Assembly: GCA_049970695.1 (NCBI GenBank)
Contig: JBMFML010000001.1
Coordinates: forward strand, 1-64,000
Length of the DNA: 64,000 bases
From: UBA285 sp049970695
GTDB taxonomy: Archaea > Thermoproteota > Thermoprotei_A > Sulfolobales > Desulfurococcaceae
Direction: 5' to 3'
The number at the start of each line of letters is the position of its first letter. Position 1 is the stretch's first letter. Shown in pieces: positions 48,621-56,587 of the stretch. The notes beneath the pieces were generated by a model. The model saw only the letters and a program-made list of their open reading frames with translations, did no database searches and had not been told where the DNA came from. The position numbers were made by a program, and so were the translations under genes.

Positions 48621-48630
48621 AGAAAAAAGT
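48621..48630 (-). terminator. T6 terminator
   Basis: ACTTTTTTCT on the minus strand, about 25 nt after the stop of the glucodextranase-module gene and before the TATA-like CTATTATATAG (near 48570) of the binding-protein gene. This suggests that the two are separate transcripts. Confidence 0.6.
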
Positions 48631-48655
48631 CTTGAAATAGGGGCTATAAGAGGGG

Positions 48656-50608
48656 TTACTTTGCTCCTGGCTTCTTCCTAGCCAGCATGTAGGCTAGTAC
48701 TGCGATTATTATGACTGCAACTACGCCAACTCCTATCGCCGGCGTGTACTCCGGAACGGGCACCGTAGTTGTAACAAGCGACGTAACTGTTCGAGTTTCC
48801 CGCACTGTTTCGCGAACTGTTACCGGGCTGATTGCCGTGGTAGTAATTACTTGAGTTTGCGTCACGGTTTCGGTTACTTTGACTATCATTGGCCCCATGA
48901 AGCCCAGCTTGCTCATGCCCGCAATAATTGCCAGCTTCTTGGCAGCCGGGTCGTAGAGCTTGAGCAGTGCGTACTGGTCTTCTGGCGTTGGCGCCAAGAA
49001 GTCTATGACTAGCGGCTGGACGCCGGCTGTTACCGCCTGTGGATCTGCTCCTCCAAGCTGCCACTCTTGCGGGTCGCCTGGAACAGCCGACCTAACTCTA
49101 TAGGCACCAAATCCGTCGTAGCTTGCAACAGCTACTGCAAACACCCAGGATCCGAGGTTTTCTACATCACTTAGCAGGGCCTTCGATATCTTGATGTCTA
49201 TTGAGTTGCCACCCACGTAGTAGACGTCAAAGAGATCTCCCTCGCCAGCTATGAGCGTGCCATTGCTCGCGTACAGCGCTCCTGCCTCGCCATCAGGCCA
49301 TGGCTTTCCGCCCCACCCGGGTGCGGCAACTGCCAGGTAGTGCCAGCCGTGGTAGACTTCAACCTTCAAGCCTGGGGCAGTCTTGTTCTTGGGGAGCGCC
49401 GGGTCTGTTGTGAGTATGTACACGTGTATTAGCTGGAGGCTGAAGCCGTTTGGACCATTCCACGGGTTGCCTCCGTAGTCGCGGAACGTTGTCCTTAGGT
49501 ATATGAACTCGTCGTCTGCAAAGACCTGGAACTTCACTATGTCAAACACGCCAGGCTTGAACACTTTGTTGGTTGGGTACTTGAGCGTGCCGGGGCCCTT
49601 GTCGTCTTCGACTGGGTCATCGAACTCCAGCACCTTGGATTTAATTATGCTAATCCACCACCTAACGAGGTTTGTTACGAACCTGGGCCCATCTAGGTCG
49701 ACTCCGTAGTACCGCGATGACCAGGCCGGCTCGTAGTCTCCGTAAAGCGACTCGCCGGCAACAGTAATTACGGTGTTGAGTAGTGGCCAGTACTCTGAGG
49801 CGTAGCCCACGAAGCTTGCTGGGTACTTTGGTCCTCCAATGCCGTATTCTAGCACGTCGTACACGTATGGTGATGGTGGCTGGTTATCTCCCATGTATGC
49901 CTGCCTAAACCACACCATTCTAATGAGGCCTGGATAGGTCTCGTTTACTGGGTCGTGGTACTTGCCTGCCTCATCTACCCAGATAATGCAAGTAGGGCCG
50001 TGCATTAGTATCGGCTTTGTAATGCCCTCTTCTAAAATGCTCGTCTTCAAGAAGGGAACCCTGTCCGGCTCTACAAAGGCGAGCGTCCTGTAGTACGCTG
50101 CTGCGGTTGTCGGGTACGTTACTCCCTTGTACACGTAGGTCTTGTTGACCTCGCTGTAGACCGCGCCGTGTTCCAGTCTCAGCTTAACACCGATGTACTC
50201 CAGTAGCGTGTTGACGGCCTCGATAGAGGCAGGCCCTCCGCCGTAGTCGCTGTCGCCAGCTATGTAGAGGGCTTTGTTTCCAGTAGAGAGCCACTTCTTA
50301 ATGGCCTCCATTTCCTCGGGCTTGAGCTTCACAGTTGGCTGGCCTATTAGGAGTATGTCCACGCCCGCCAGCAGCTCGCTTGTTATGGTGGTGCCGGGCG
50401 TTATGTTGACCCACTTTATTCTATATACCTTGCCGTAGACGTTGACGCTCGTGATGTTGCCCTGTATAAACCCAAGGTACCTGTCGCTCTCGCCGTGCGC
50501 TAAGTCCACGGCAATTGTTATTGTCTCGGGCGAGGCTTGCAGGGGCCTGGGAGCCGCTACCAGTATAGCTGTAGCTAGTAGGGCTAGCAGTACGTAGGCT
50601 TTTTTCAA
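48656..50608 (-). CDS. Secreted protein with glucodextranase C-terminal-like (DOMON-type) module
   Basis: About 650 residues: signal peptide; a GATase1/DUF4350-like domain (VDILLIGQPTVKLKPEEMEA, GNKALYIAGDSDYGGG); a second domain similar to the C-terminal carbohydrate-binding module of glucodextranase (FDDPVEDDKGPG, KPGVFDIVKFQVFADDEFIYLR, YILTTDP); a Thr/Val-rich stalk; and a C-terminal membrane helix ending LARKKPGAK. It probably binds or handles sugar polymers or glycosylated ligands at the surface. It sits between the importer genes and a secreted phosphoesterase, so a joint nutrient-scavenging role is likely. TTG at 50608 is 6 nt after GGTG. Confidence 0.85.
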   Translation of the reverse strand: MKKAYVLLALLATAILVAAPRPLQASPETITIAVDLAHGESDRYLGFIQGNITSVNVYGKVYRIKWVNITPGTTITSELLAGVDILLIGQPTVKLKPEEMEAIKKWLSTGNKALYIAGDSDYGGGPASIEAVNTLLEYIGVKLRLEHGAVYSEVNKTYVYKGVTYPTTAAAYYRTLAFVEPDRVPFLKTSILEEGITKPILMHGPTCIIWVDEAGKYHDPVNETYPGLIRMVWFRQAYMGDNQPPSPYVYDVLEYGIGGPKYPASFVGYASEYWPLLNTVITVAGESLYGDYEPAWSSRYYGVDLDGPRFVTNLVRWWISIIKSKVLEFDDPVEDDKGPGTLKYPTNKVFKPGVFDIVKFQVFADDEFIYLRTTFRDYGGNPWNGPNGFSLQLIHVYILTTDPALPKNKTAPGLKVEVYHGWHYLAVAAPGWGGKPWPDGEAGALYASNGTLIAGEGDLFDVYYVGGNSIDIKISKALLSDVENLGSWVFAVAVASYDGFGAYRVRSAVPGDPQEWQLGGADPQAVTAGVQPLVIDFLAPTPEDQYALLKLYDPAAKKLAIIAGMSKLGFMGPMIVKVTETVTQTQVITTTAISPVTVRETVRETRTVTSLVTTTVPVPEYTPAIGVGVVAVIIIAVLAYMLARKKPGAK

Positions 50609-50660
50609 TGCGAACACCCCTTATGTGATTATTCTGAGGGGGGAGGGCTAAAAAGCTTGA

Positions 50661-52886
50661 CTAAATAGCTTTCTTTCCCACGTAGAGAGCCAGCACGAGC
50701 ACTAGGATTATCACGACGACTACTAGTAGCAGGAGCGTTGCTGTCGCTGGGGTTGTCTCTTTAGTTGTTGGCGTGCTGGTAGCTGGGGTTTCTATGGATG
50801 GCGGCGTGGTCGTCGGCGCGGTTCCCGTAACTACTTGAGTCGGCTGAGTTAAAGGTGTTGTTTGCGCTGGGGACTCGGTAGGTGTTGGTGCTGCTGTGGG
50901 CGTTGGTGTTGGAGTCGGGCTTGGTGTGGGCATCGGCGTTGGCATCGGTGTGGGTGTCGGAGCCGGAGTGGGCGTTGGAGTTGCCTCTTCAGCGAGCTCT
51001 TTGACTGCCGGCTCGCTGAGTTCTGCGCCTAGTGGATAGAAGTAGGCAATGTACTTCTTAATTGCCTGCATGAGCGCGTTGTCGACTGCTGAGATCTCTA
51101 GCAAGCACGCTGTCTTTTCAGAGCCCCTGACCACTAGCCTAACTTCAACCGATAAGCTGCTAACTTTGCTCATCAAAGTCTCGGGCGAGATGGCGAGGCC
51201 CGAAATCGTGCAGTTTGATGAAACGCTCACGCGCACTGGGTCTACGCCCCAGCCGGCGTCACTAATACTGTAGTATACTGTTAAAGTCCTGTTGAGAACG
51301 GGTACTCGCGGGGTCCAGCTGAACAGAGATATGCTGGGCTGGGCGGTATCTGGCTCCTGGTAGACGACAAAGGTTACGGAGCCACCTGAATTGATGCTCA
51401 GCTTCAAGGTCACGTAGGCCCAGCTAGCTCCAGCAGGGTTCTTGCCTGGTGGTAGCAGTAGTTCTAGGCTTGCACTACTACCTCGCGTCGAGTTCACTAG
51501 CTTGAACCACAGCGAGTCAGTACTCCAGGGCAGTGCTAGTACTCTTTCTACTGTTAAGTTGAGCCAGGGCAGCATGTTGGTGATTGAAACCGAGTACGCG
51601 CTGCTAGACTGCAGTACTTTCACCGATACTCCGAAGTTCAGGTAGCTGACTGGAATAGACCTCCTTCCCACGCCCGGGACTTCCATTAGCTTCACTTCTC
51701 CGCTCTCGAGGTCGAGCTCGAACACTCTAATGCCCTGGTACGTTGCGGCTGATTGAGCGGCTGTAGTCGTTGTTATGAAGTAAGTCGTGGTGTTCGTCCG
51801 CCTGCTCTTGTACACTATCGTCTGGTCCCTGTGTATATGGCCTGAGACTACGACTGTTACGTTGTAGTCTTCTATCAGCTTCAGCACGTACCTGAAGGCC
51901 GTCATGTTAACGCTCCAGTAACTAGACACCGGCGTGTTTACGCCAGGGGCGAATGGCTTGAGCACTTCTTCGTCATCGTAGCTCGCTACGACTGTGCACT
52001 CCGGCTCGCAGTAGAACATCGGGTAGTGAGTTACGATGATTTTGTAAGGCACGCTACTGTAGTTTGCCAGAGCTTGCTCCAGGAACTGTATTTCATCCCA
52101 CGTTATAATGTTATCAGATACAAAGTAGGGGTTAGTGTAAATTCCAATGATCAGCAGCTTACCGCCTACTACGCTGGCCCACCTCGTGGGCCCGAGGTAC
52201 AGTGCATGCCACGAACCGGGATGGTCGTGGTTGCCTGGAACACCGAAAACAGGGTACTCGTGTAGCATCATGTACCTGTAGACTTGCGCGAGCTTGGTTT
52301 CGTACTCCGAAGCGTGGTCTGATACATCCCCAGCCCACAGTATCAGCGTGGGATTAACGGCACTCGCTATCGTGGCTGCCGAGAACCTGTAGATGTCTCC
52401 CTGAGCAACAGTGGTTGGGCCTGAGCCGAAGTGCAAATCGCTCATTACCACTATTCTGATGACCCTGGGCAGCTCCTTGACTACCCACAGCGATCTTGGA
52501 ATAACGAGGCTTGTAGGGCCCTGGATTACTAGGTCATAGACGCCTTCTTCAGCGCTTTCCGGGACACAGACTTGCACGTCGAGCTCGCTCAGCTTCTTGA
52601 TGGTAACATCCCACTTGACTACGCCTTTGAGCCTGTCTACTCTCCACGCAAAGCCTCCCGATATGCTGATGCTCGCGTGCTCGGGTCTTAGCGTGACGAC
52701 CGCGCAGTCGCCAGGCTTAACCACTAGTGGCCGCGTAGGACCCGCATTCACTACTGGAAGGGGGCTTGACACGAGCTGGTAGTCCGGCAGTGGTTTAGAC
52801 CCCTGTGCATGCGCAGTCTCAATTACCGCTACTTGACTCGAAACTAGTGAAACTACTAGTAGTAGCAGTAGTAGCTGCCTGTACAC
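50661..52886 (-). CDS. Secreted calcineurin-like phosphoesterase, surface-anchored
   Basis: About 741 residues: signal peptide, beta-sandwich N-terminal domain, metallophosphoesterase core (VVMSDLHFGSG, LWAGDVSDH, GVPGNHDHPG, IVTHYPM, VVSGHIHRDQ), further beta domains, a striking Pro-Thr stalk of about 80 residues with repeated P-T-P and P-M-P units, and a C-terminal membrane helix. It would hydrolyse phosphoesters outside the cell. GTG at 52886, 6 nt after GGTG, fits the TATA box at 52929-52937; ATG at 52910, preceded by GGAGGT, is an alternative but would lie at the predicted transcription start. Confidence 0.9.
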   Translation of the reverse strand: MYRQLLLLLLVVSLVSSQVAVIETAHAQGSKPLPDYQLVSSPLPVVNAGPTRPLVVKPGDCAVVTLRPEHASISISGGFAWRVDRLKGVVKWDVTIKKLSELDVQVCVPESAEEGVYDLVIQGPTSLVIPRSLWVVKELPRVIRIVVMSDLHFGSGPTTVAQGDIYRFSAATIASAVNPTLILWAGDVSDHASEYETKLAQVYRYMMLHEYPVFGVPGNHDHPGSWHALYLGPTRWASVVGGKLLIIGIYTNPYFVSDNIITWDEIQFLEQALANYSSVPYKIIVTHYPMFYCEPECTVVASYDDEEVLKPFAPGVNTPVSSYWSVNMTAFRYVLKLIEDYNVTVVVSGHIHRDQTIVYKSRRTNTTTYFITTTTAAQSAATYQGIRVFELDLESGEVKLMEVPGVGRRSIPVSYLNFGVSVKVLQSSSAYSVSITNMLPWLNLTVERVLALPWSTDSLWFKLVNSTRGSSASLELLLPPGKNPAGASWAYVTLKLSINSGGSVTFVVYQEPDTAQPSISLFSWTPRVPVLNRTLTVYYSISDAGWGVDPVRVSVSSNCTISGLAISPETLMSKVSSLSVEVRLVVRGSEKTACLLEISAVDNALMQAIKKYIAYFYPLGAELSEPAVKELAEEATPTPTPAPTPTPMPTPMPTPSPTPTPTPTAAPTPTESPAQTTPLTQPTQVVTGTAPTTTPPSIETPATSTPTTKETTPATATLLLLVVVVIILVLVLALYVGKKAI

Positions 52887-52927
52887 AGGCCACACCCCCT
52901 GGTCACACATTAGTTACCTCCAGACAG

Positions 52928-52937
52928 TGTATATAAG
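52928..52937. promoter_or_regulatory. Bidirectional TATA element between phosphoesterase and hjc
   Basis: TGTATATAAG on the plus strand (CTTATATACA on the minus strand) is the only TATA-like element in the gap between the divergent genes. It can serve both directions, with starts near 52959 (+) and 52907 (-). Its position rules out the upstream GTG at 52927 as the hjc start. Confidence 0.65.
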
Positions 52938-52968
52938 TGTGAGCTCCGGCTTCCGAGGGCTGGTTTTC

Positions 52969-53430
52969 TTGTCGTCTTCGAGGAAGAGGGGTTTCGCGCA
53001 CGAGCGCGACTTAGTCAAGAAGCTGTGGAACTACGGCTTTGCAGTCGTGAGGGCCCCCGCTAGTGGCAGCAGGGCCAGGCACGTAGTATACCCCGATGTC
53101 ATCGCGCTTTACAAGGGCAAGGTCATCGTCGCAGAGGTAAAAACCGCGTCTAAGCCCAGACCCATTTATATCGAGGAAGAAAAAGTGAATAGACTAGTGG
53201 AGTTCGCGGAGAGAGCTGGTGGAGAAGCCTACGTTGCCGTGAAGGTCATAGGCACGGGCGATTGGGTCTTTATTCCAGTAAGTAAGCTCACCAAGTCCGG
53301 AAGCAAGTACAGGGTCTCGAGAGAAGCCATTGCTGAAGGAGTTAAGCTCGAGGCCCTGGTCTCGCTGGTAAAGGGAGTTAAGAAGCTTACCGAGTTTACT
53401 GCTAGTAGTGGCAGGCGCGAGCCTACTTAA
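52969..53430 (+). CDS. hjc: Holliday junction resolvase Hjc
   Basis: About 153 residues. The archaeal Hjc pattern is clear: KRGFAHERDLVKKLW (catalytic Glu), VVRAPASGSRA, YPDVIALYKGKVIVAEVKTA (D...E-x-K nuclease core). It cleaves four-way junctions during recombination and fork repair. A longer frame starts at 52927 but overlaps the TATA box, so TTG at 52969 is preferred. The C-terminal tail after residue 110 (SREAIAEGVKLEALV) is longer than in some homologues. Stop overlaps pina by 8 nt, tail to tail. Confidence 0.95.
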   Translation: MSSSRKRGFAHERDLVKKLWNYGFAVVRAPASGSRARHVVYPDVIALYKGKVIVAEVKTASKPRPIYIEEEKVNRLVEFAERAGGEAYVAVKVIGTGDWVFIPVSKLTKSGSKYRVSREAIAEGVKLEALVSLVKGVKKLTEFTASSGRREPT

Positions 53431-55000
53431 CCTCAATCCTGAACTGCGCACCTGCCTTCTCAGCCAGTTTCTTGAACCTGCTGAGCTTCCTCCTGTAAGT
53501 CCTCAGCATGTCCCTGCCTATTTCGACTACTAAGCCGTCTTCGTTGATGCGCACTGCGCACCCCGGTATGGCGTTTCTTATCCTCTCGGCAAGCTCCTCC
53601 CACGCCGCAGAGGGGGTTCTCTTTATTTTCTTGACCGGCACGACAACTGTCTGCTCGCCAAACGTATAGATTTCGTACTCCAGCTCTCCGGTCAGGAAGT
53701 CCCTTACTTCTACTACGGGTCTCGAGAGCTCTGCTTCTTTAAGTCCTGTTGGGAGCTTAACAGTCATTCTAATTTCGTAGACTTTTTCAACCCTGCCGTT
53801 CTTTATGAAGATCACTGTGTCTACTATTGAGGGTATCATGCCCAGGTCTACTCTCCCAATAAACCTCTGCACAGCATCTATTGGGCTCGTGGCGTGGACG
53901 ACTCCGATCATTCCAATGCCCGCAAGCCTGAGGTCTGCGTAGAGCTTAAAGTCTTCGTCTGTTCTCATTTCGTCGAAAACCGTGTAGTCGGGCCTCGAGA
54001 GTAGCAATATGTCGTGGAGCTCTCCCATACTAGCATAGTGCTTGCTGTACTGAGTAATTTCAGGTGGAAGAATCATGTCTCTCGGAGACTCTACGGTCTT
54101 GACTACTTTGCCCATTTTCATGTAGTACTCGGCGAGTGCCTGGGCAAACGTAGTCTTGCCCATGCCAGGAGCTCCAGCTATTAGTATGCCCTCTGCTCTC
54201 TCGCTCAGCCTCCTAATGAGCTCTGGTGGTAGGTTGTAGTCTTCCAGCTTTAACCTCTTCACGGGTCTCGTGATCGTCACCTCCCAGCCGTCGCTCAGAG
54301 GGGGCCTAACAATTACTATTCTGTATTCTCCGAGCTGCACTATTGTAGACCCCGTTCTGTCTATTTCAATAAACGCGTCGCTTCTCCTCCGCGCTTCTTC
54401 TATAATCTCGGTTGCTATGCCCTCTACCTCGGTCCTAGTGAGCGGCTTATCACCGAGCTTTACGTACTTCCAGTCACCGGGTCTGCCCACTTTAGCAACG
54501 GGCACAGTGTTCTCTTTGAGGTGGACGCTCATAGTGTTCTCGTCAAAGTACTTCTCAAACGCCAGCTTTTCCCTCTTCACCTTTTCAACTAGCATGGCTT
54601 TTAGTCCAAGTGCTCTGCAGACTTCGTAGGCCACGGGGTCTCCTGTTATCAAAATGCCGCCAGTGCTGAGAGCTAGTTCTCTCACCGCGCTATTCACTTC
54701 AATTACTGCTTGTTCGAGGTCGTTTAGCAAGGTTATCCTGCTCCTATCACCGGCATACTCCACTACTAGCTCGCCCTGCTCGTGCAACTTCCTCAGGTTT
54801 TTGAGCTCTTCGAGGCCCGCGTAGCCAACAGCATAGCCTTTAGCTGACATGGCCTCGAGTAAGGCGACTATCAGCCGGTGAACCACTACTCTGCCAGATA
54901 TCTTGCCGTCTTTAGCGAGTTTGCTGACAGAGCCCTGGACTATGGCCGAAAAGTCAGGTACGTATAGTGCTTCACCAGCTACTATCAAAACGCTTTGCAC
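53423..55000 (-). CDS. pina: PIN-domain ATPase PINA
   Basis: 525 residues: N-terminal PIN domain (VPDFSAIVQG, LITGDPVAYEVCRALG), a central FlaI/VirB11-like RecA ATPase with Walker A GAPGMGKTT (about residue 270), PDYTVFDEMRTDED (Walker B) and VVHATSPIDAVQR, and a C-terminal KH-like domain (GCAVRINEDGLVVEIG). Sulfolobus PINA is a hexameric ATPase that migrates Holliday junctions and works with Hjc. Here it is the direct convergent neighbour of hjc, which supports that role. GTG start. Confidence 0.94.
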   Translation of the reverse strand: MQSVLIVAGEALYVPDFSAIVQGSVSKLAKDGKISGRVVVHRLIVALLEAMSAKGYAVGYAGLEELKNLRKLHEQGELVVEYAGDRSRITLLNDLEQAVIEVNSAVRELALSTGGILITGDPVAYEVCRALGLKAMLVEKVKREKLAFEKYFDENTMSVHLKENTVPVAKVGRPGDWKYVKLGDKPLTRTEVEGIATEIIEEARRRSDAFIEIDRTGSTIVQLGEYRIVIVRPPLSDGWEVTITRPVKRLKLEDYNLPPELIRRLSERAEGILIAGAPGMGKTTFAQALAEYYMKMGKVVKTVESPRDMILPPEITQYSKHYASMGELHDILLLSRPDYTVFDEMRTDEDFKLYADLRLAGIGMIGVVHATSPIDAVQRFIGRVDLGMIPSIVDTVIFIKNGRVEKVYEIRMTVKLPTGLKEAELSRPVVEVRDFLTGELEYEIYTFGEQTVVVPVKKIKRTPSAAWEELAERIRNAIPGCAVRINEDGLVVEIGRDMLRTYRRKLSRFKKLAEKAGAQFRIEVK

Positions 55001-55055
55001 CCTGCCTTGGGTAAAAGAGAGTTGTGCTCTTTTAAGCGCGAAACGGGGTCTTTAG

Positions 55056-56384
55056 CTAGATCAGCTTCTTCCTTCCTTTCTCGAGGAAGATGTCAACGTA
55101 ATCCCTGATTGTAGGGCCTTCGAGCACTTGCAGTCTAAAGTAAACTCTCACAACGGGCTTGTTCACTCTAATGAGCCTCGTAATGTCCGAAGGCGTTGCG
55201 AGAATCACTGCATCAGCAGGTACGTCGTTGAGCGTTTTCTCGAGCTCTATCAGCTGCTCGGGCGTGTAGCCTGTGCTGGGCAGCACGGGCCCCATGTGCG
55301 GGTACTCAGCGTAGATTTTCTTGAAGAAGCTCGTAGCGTAGGGCCTTGGATCCACGATTTCAGCACCATACTTTTTCGCCGCGACGTAGCCAGCCGCGTA
55401 GGGCAGCCCTCCGTGAGTTACTGTCGGCGCATCTTCAACGACCACGACCCTCTTGCCCTCAACTAGCGCCGGCTTGTCGACCTCTACAACGCTTGCCGCA
55501 ACGGTTACGTAAGCCCTGGGGTTTCTAGAGTGGACGTTCTTCTTAATGGTTTCAATAGCACCGGGTTTTGCCTGGTCGGCCTTGTTTATAATTACGGCAT
55601 CCGCCCTGCGCAGGTTAATCTCGCCGGGGTACGCGTTGACTTCTATTCCAGGCCTCATAGCGTCTGCTACTACAATTGAGAAGTCTGGTCTGTAAAATGG
55701 CCAGTCATTGTTACCACCATCCCACAATATGACGTCGCTCTCTCTTTCTACTACTTGGAGAAGCCTTCCGTAGTCCACTCCAGCGTAGACGCTAAAGCCC
55801 TCTCTGAGGTACGGCTCGTATTCCTCTCTCTCTTCAATGGTTGCTTGGTACTTGTCGAGGTCTTCGAGAGCTCTGAATGCTTGAACGGCCTGCTTTTCGA
55901 GGTCGCCATATGGCATGGGGTGCCTCACGATGCCTACTCTTAGCCCCCTGCTCTTCAGCTCGCGCGCCACTTCTCTCGATACCGTACTCTTACCCGCGCC
56001 AGTCTTTACTCCAAGCACTGCTATTGTCGGCTTTGACGCCTCGAGCATGGTTTCGTTAGGTCCAAGTATCTTGAAGGATAGGCCTAGTGCTACTAGCCTC
56101 GACAACACGTGTCCCAGTTCTTCGTAAGTCAAGTCGCTGTACGCCAGCACAGCTTCTTCGACGCCGTACTCTCTCACAACGTCTTCCAAGGCCTCAAGGC
56201 TAATTATTGGTATTCCATCCGGGTAGTAGGGGCCCGCTAGTGATGGGGGATACCTCCTACCAGAGATTCCCGGTATTTGAGTCTGCAGAAAAGCAACAAC
56301 TCTGTACTCGGGGTTGTTTCTAAAGACTACGTTGAAGTTGTGAAAGTCCCTTCCACTAGCCCCAATTATCACTACCCTACGCAT
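55056..56384 (-). CDS. cpgS: Cyclic 2,3-diphosphoglycerate synthase-like GTPase
   Basis: About 442 residues. N-terminal Rossmann-type domain (RVVIIGASGRDFHNFNVVF), P-loop GVKTGAGKST (about residue 126), VILWDGGNNDWPF, VVADAMRPG and guanine-type INKADQAK, then a C-terminal domain (HMGPVLPSTGYTPEQ). The group includes cyclic 2,3-bisphosphoglycerate synthetase, which makes a thermoprotective solute, but crenarchaeal members are largely uncharacterised. ATG at 56384 is 6 nt after GGTG; TATA candidates lie in an AT-rich stretch near 56425-56450. Confidence 0.88.
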   Translation of the reverse strand: MRRVVIIGASGRDFHNFNVVFRNNPEYRVVAFLQTQIPGISGRRYPPSLAGPYYPDGIPIISLEALEDVVREYGVEEAVLAYSDLTYEELGHVLSRLVALGLSFKILGPNETMLEASKPTIAVLGVKTGAGKSTVSREVARELKSRGLRVGIVRHPMPYGDLEKQAVQAFRALEDLDKYQATIEEREEYEPYLREGFSVYAGVDYGRLLQVVERESDVILWDGGNNDWPFYRPDFSIVVADAMRPGIEVNAYPGEINLRRADAVIINKADQAKPGAIETIKKNVHSRNPRAYVTVAASVVEVDKPALVEGKRVVVVEDAPTVTHGGLPYAAGYVAAKKYGAEIVDPRPYATSFFKKIYAEYPHMGPVLPSTGYTPEQLIELEKTLNDVPADAVILATPSDITRLIRVNKPVVRVYFRLQVLEGPTIRDYVDIFLEKGRKKLI

Positions 56385-56587
56385 ATCGCGCACCTCACTT
56401 AATTGCATGAGTATTGACGTGTATGTATCATATATACTAGGGTATAAATGTATACAGGCCCTCCTACTCCTAGAGGCATCCCATATACAGAACGGGCTAC
56501 AAGAAGTATTTACAGCCGAGCCGGGCGATTTACTCGCGGAGTGGGGGCGGGAAAAAGTTGTAGTAGGGTACTATGAAGGGGGTCTAG

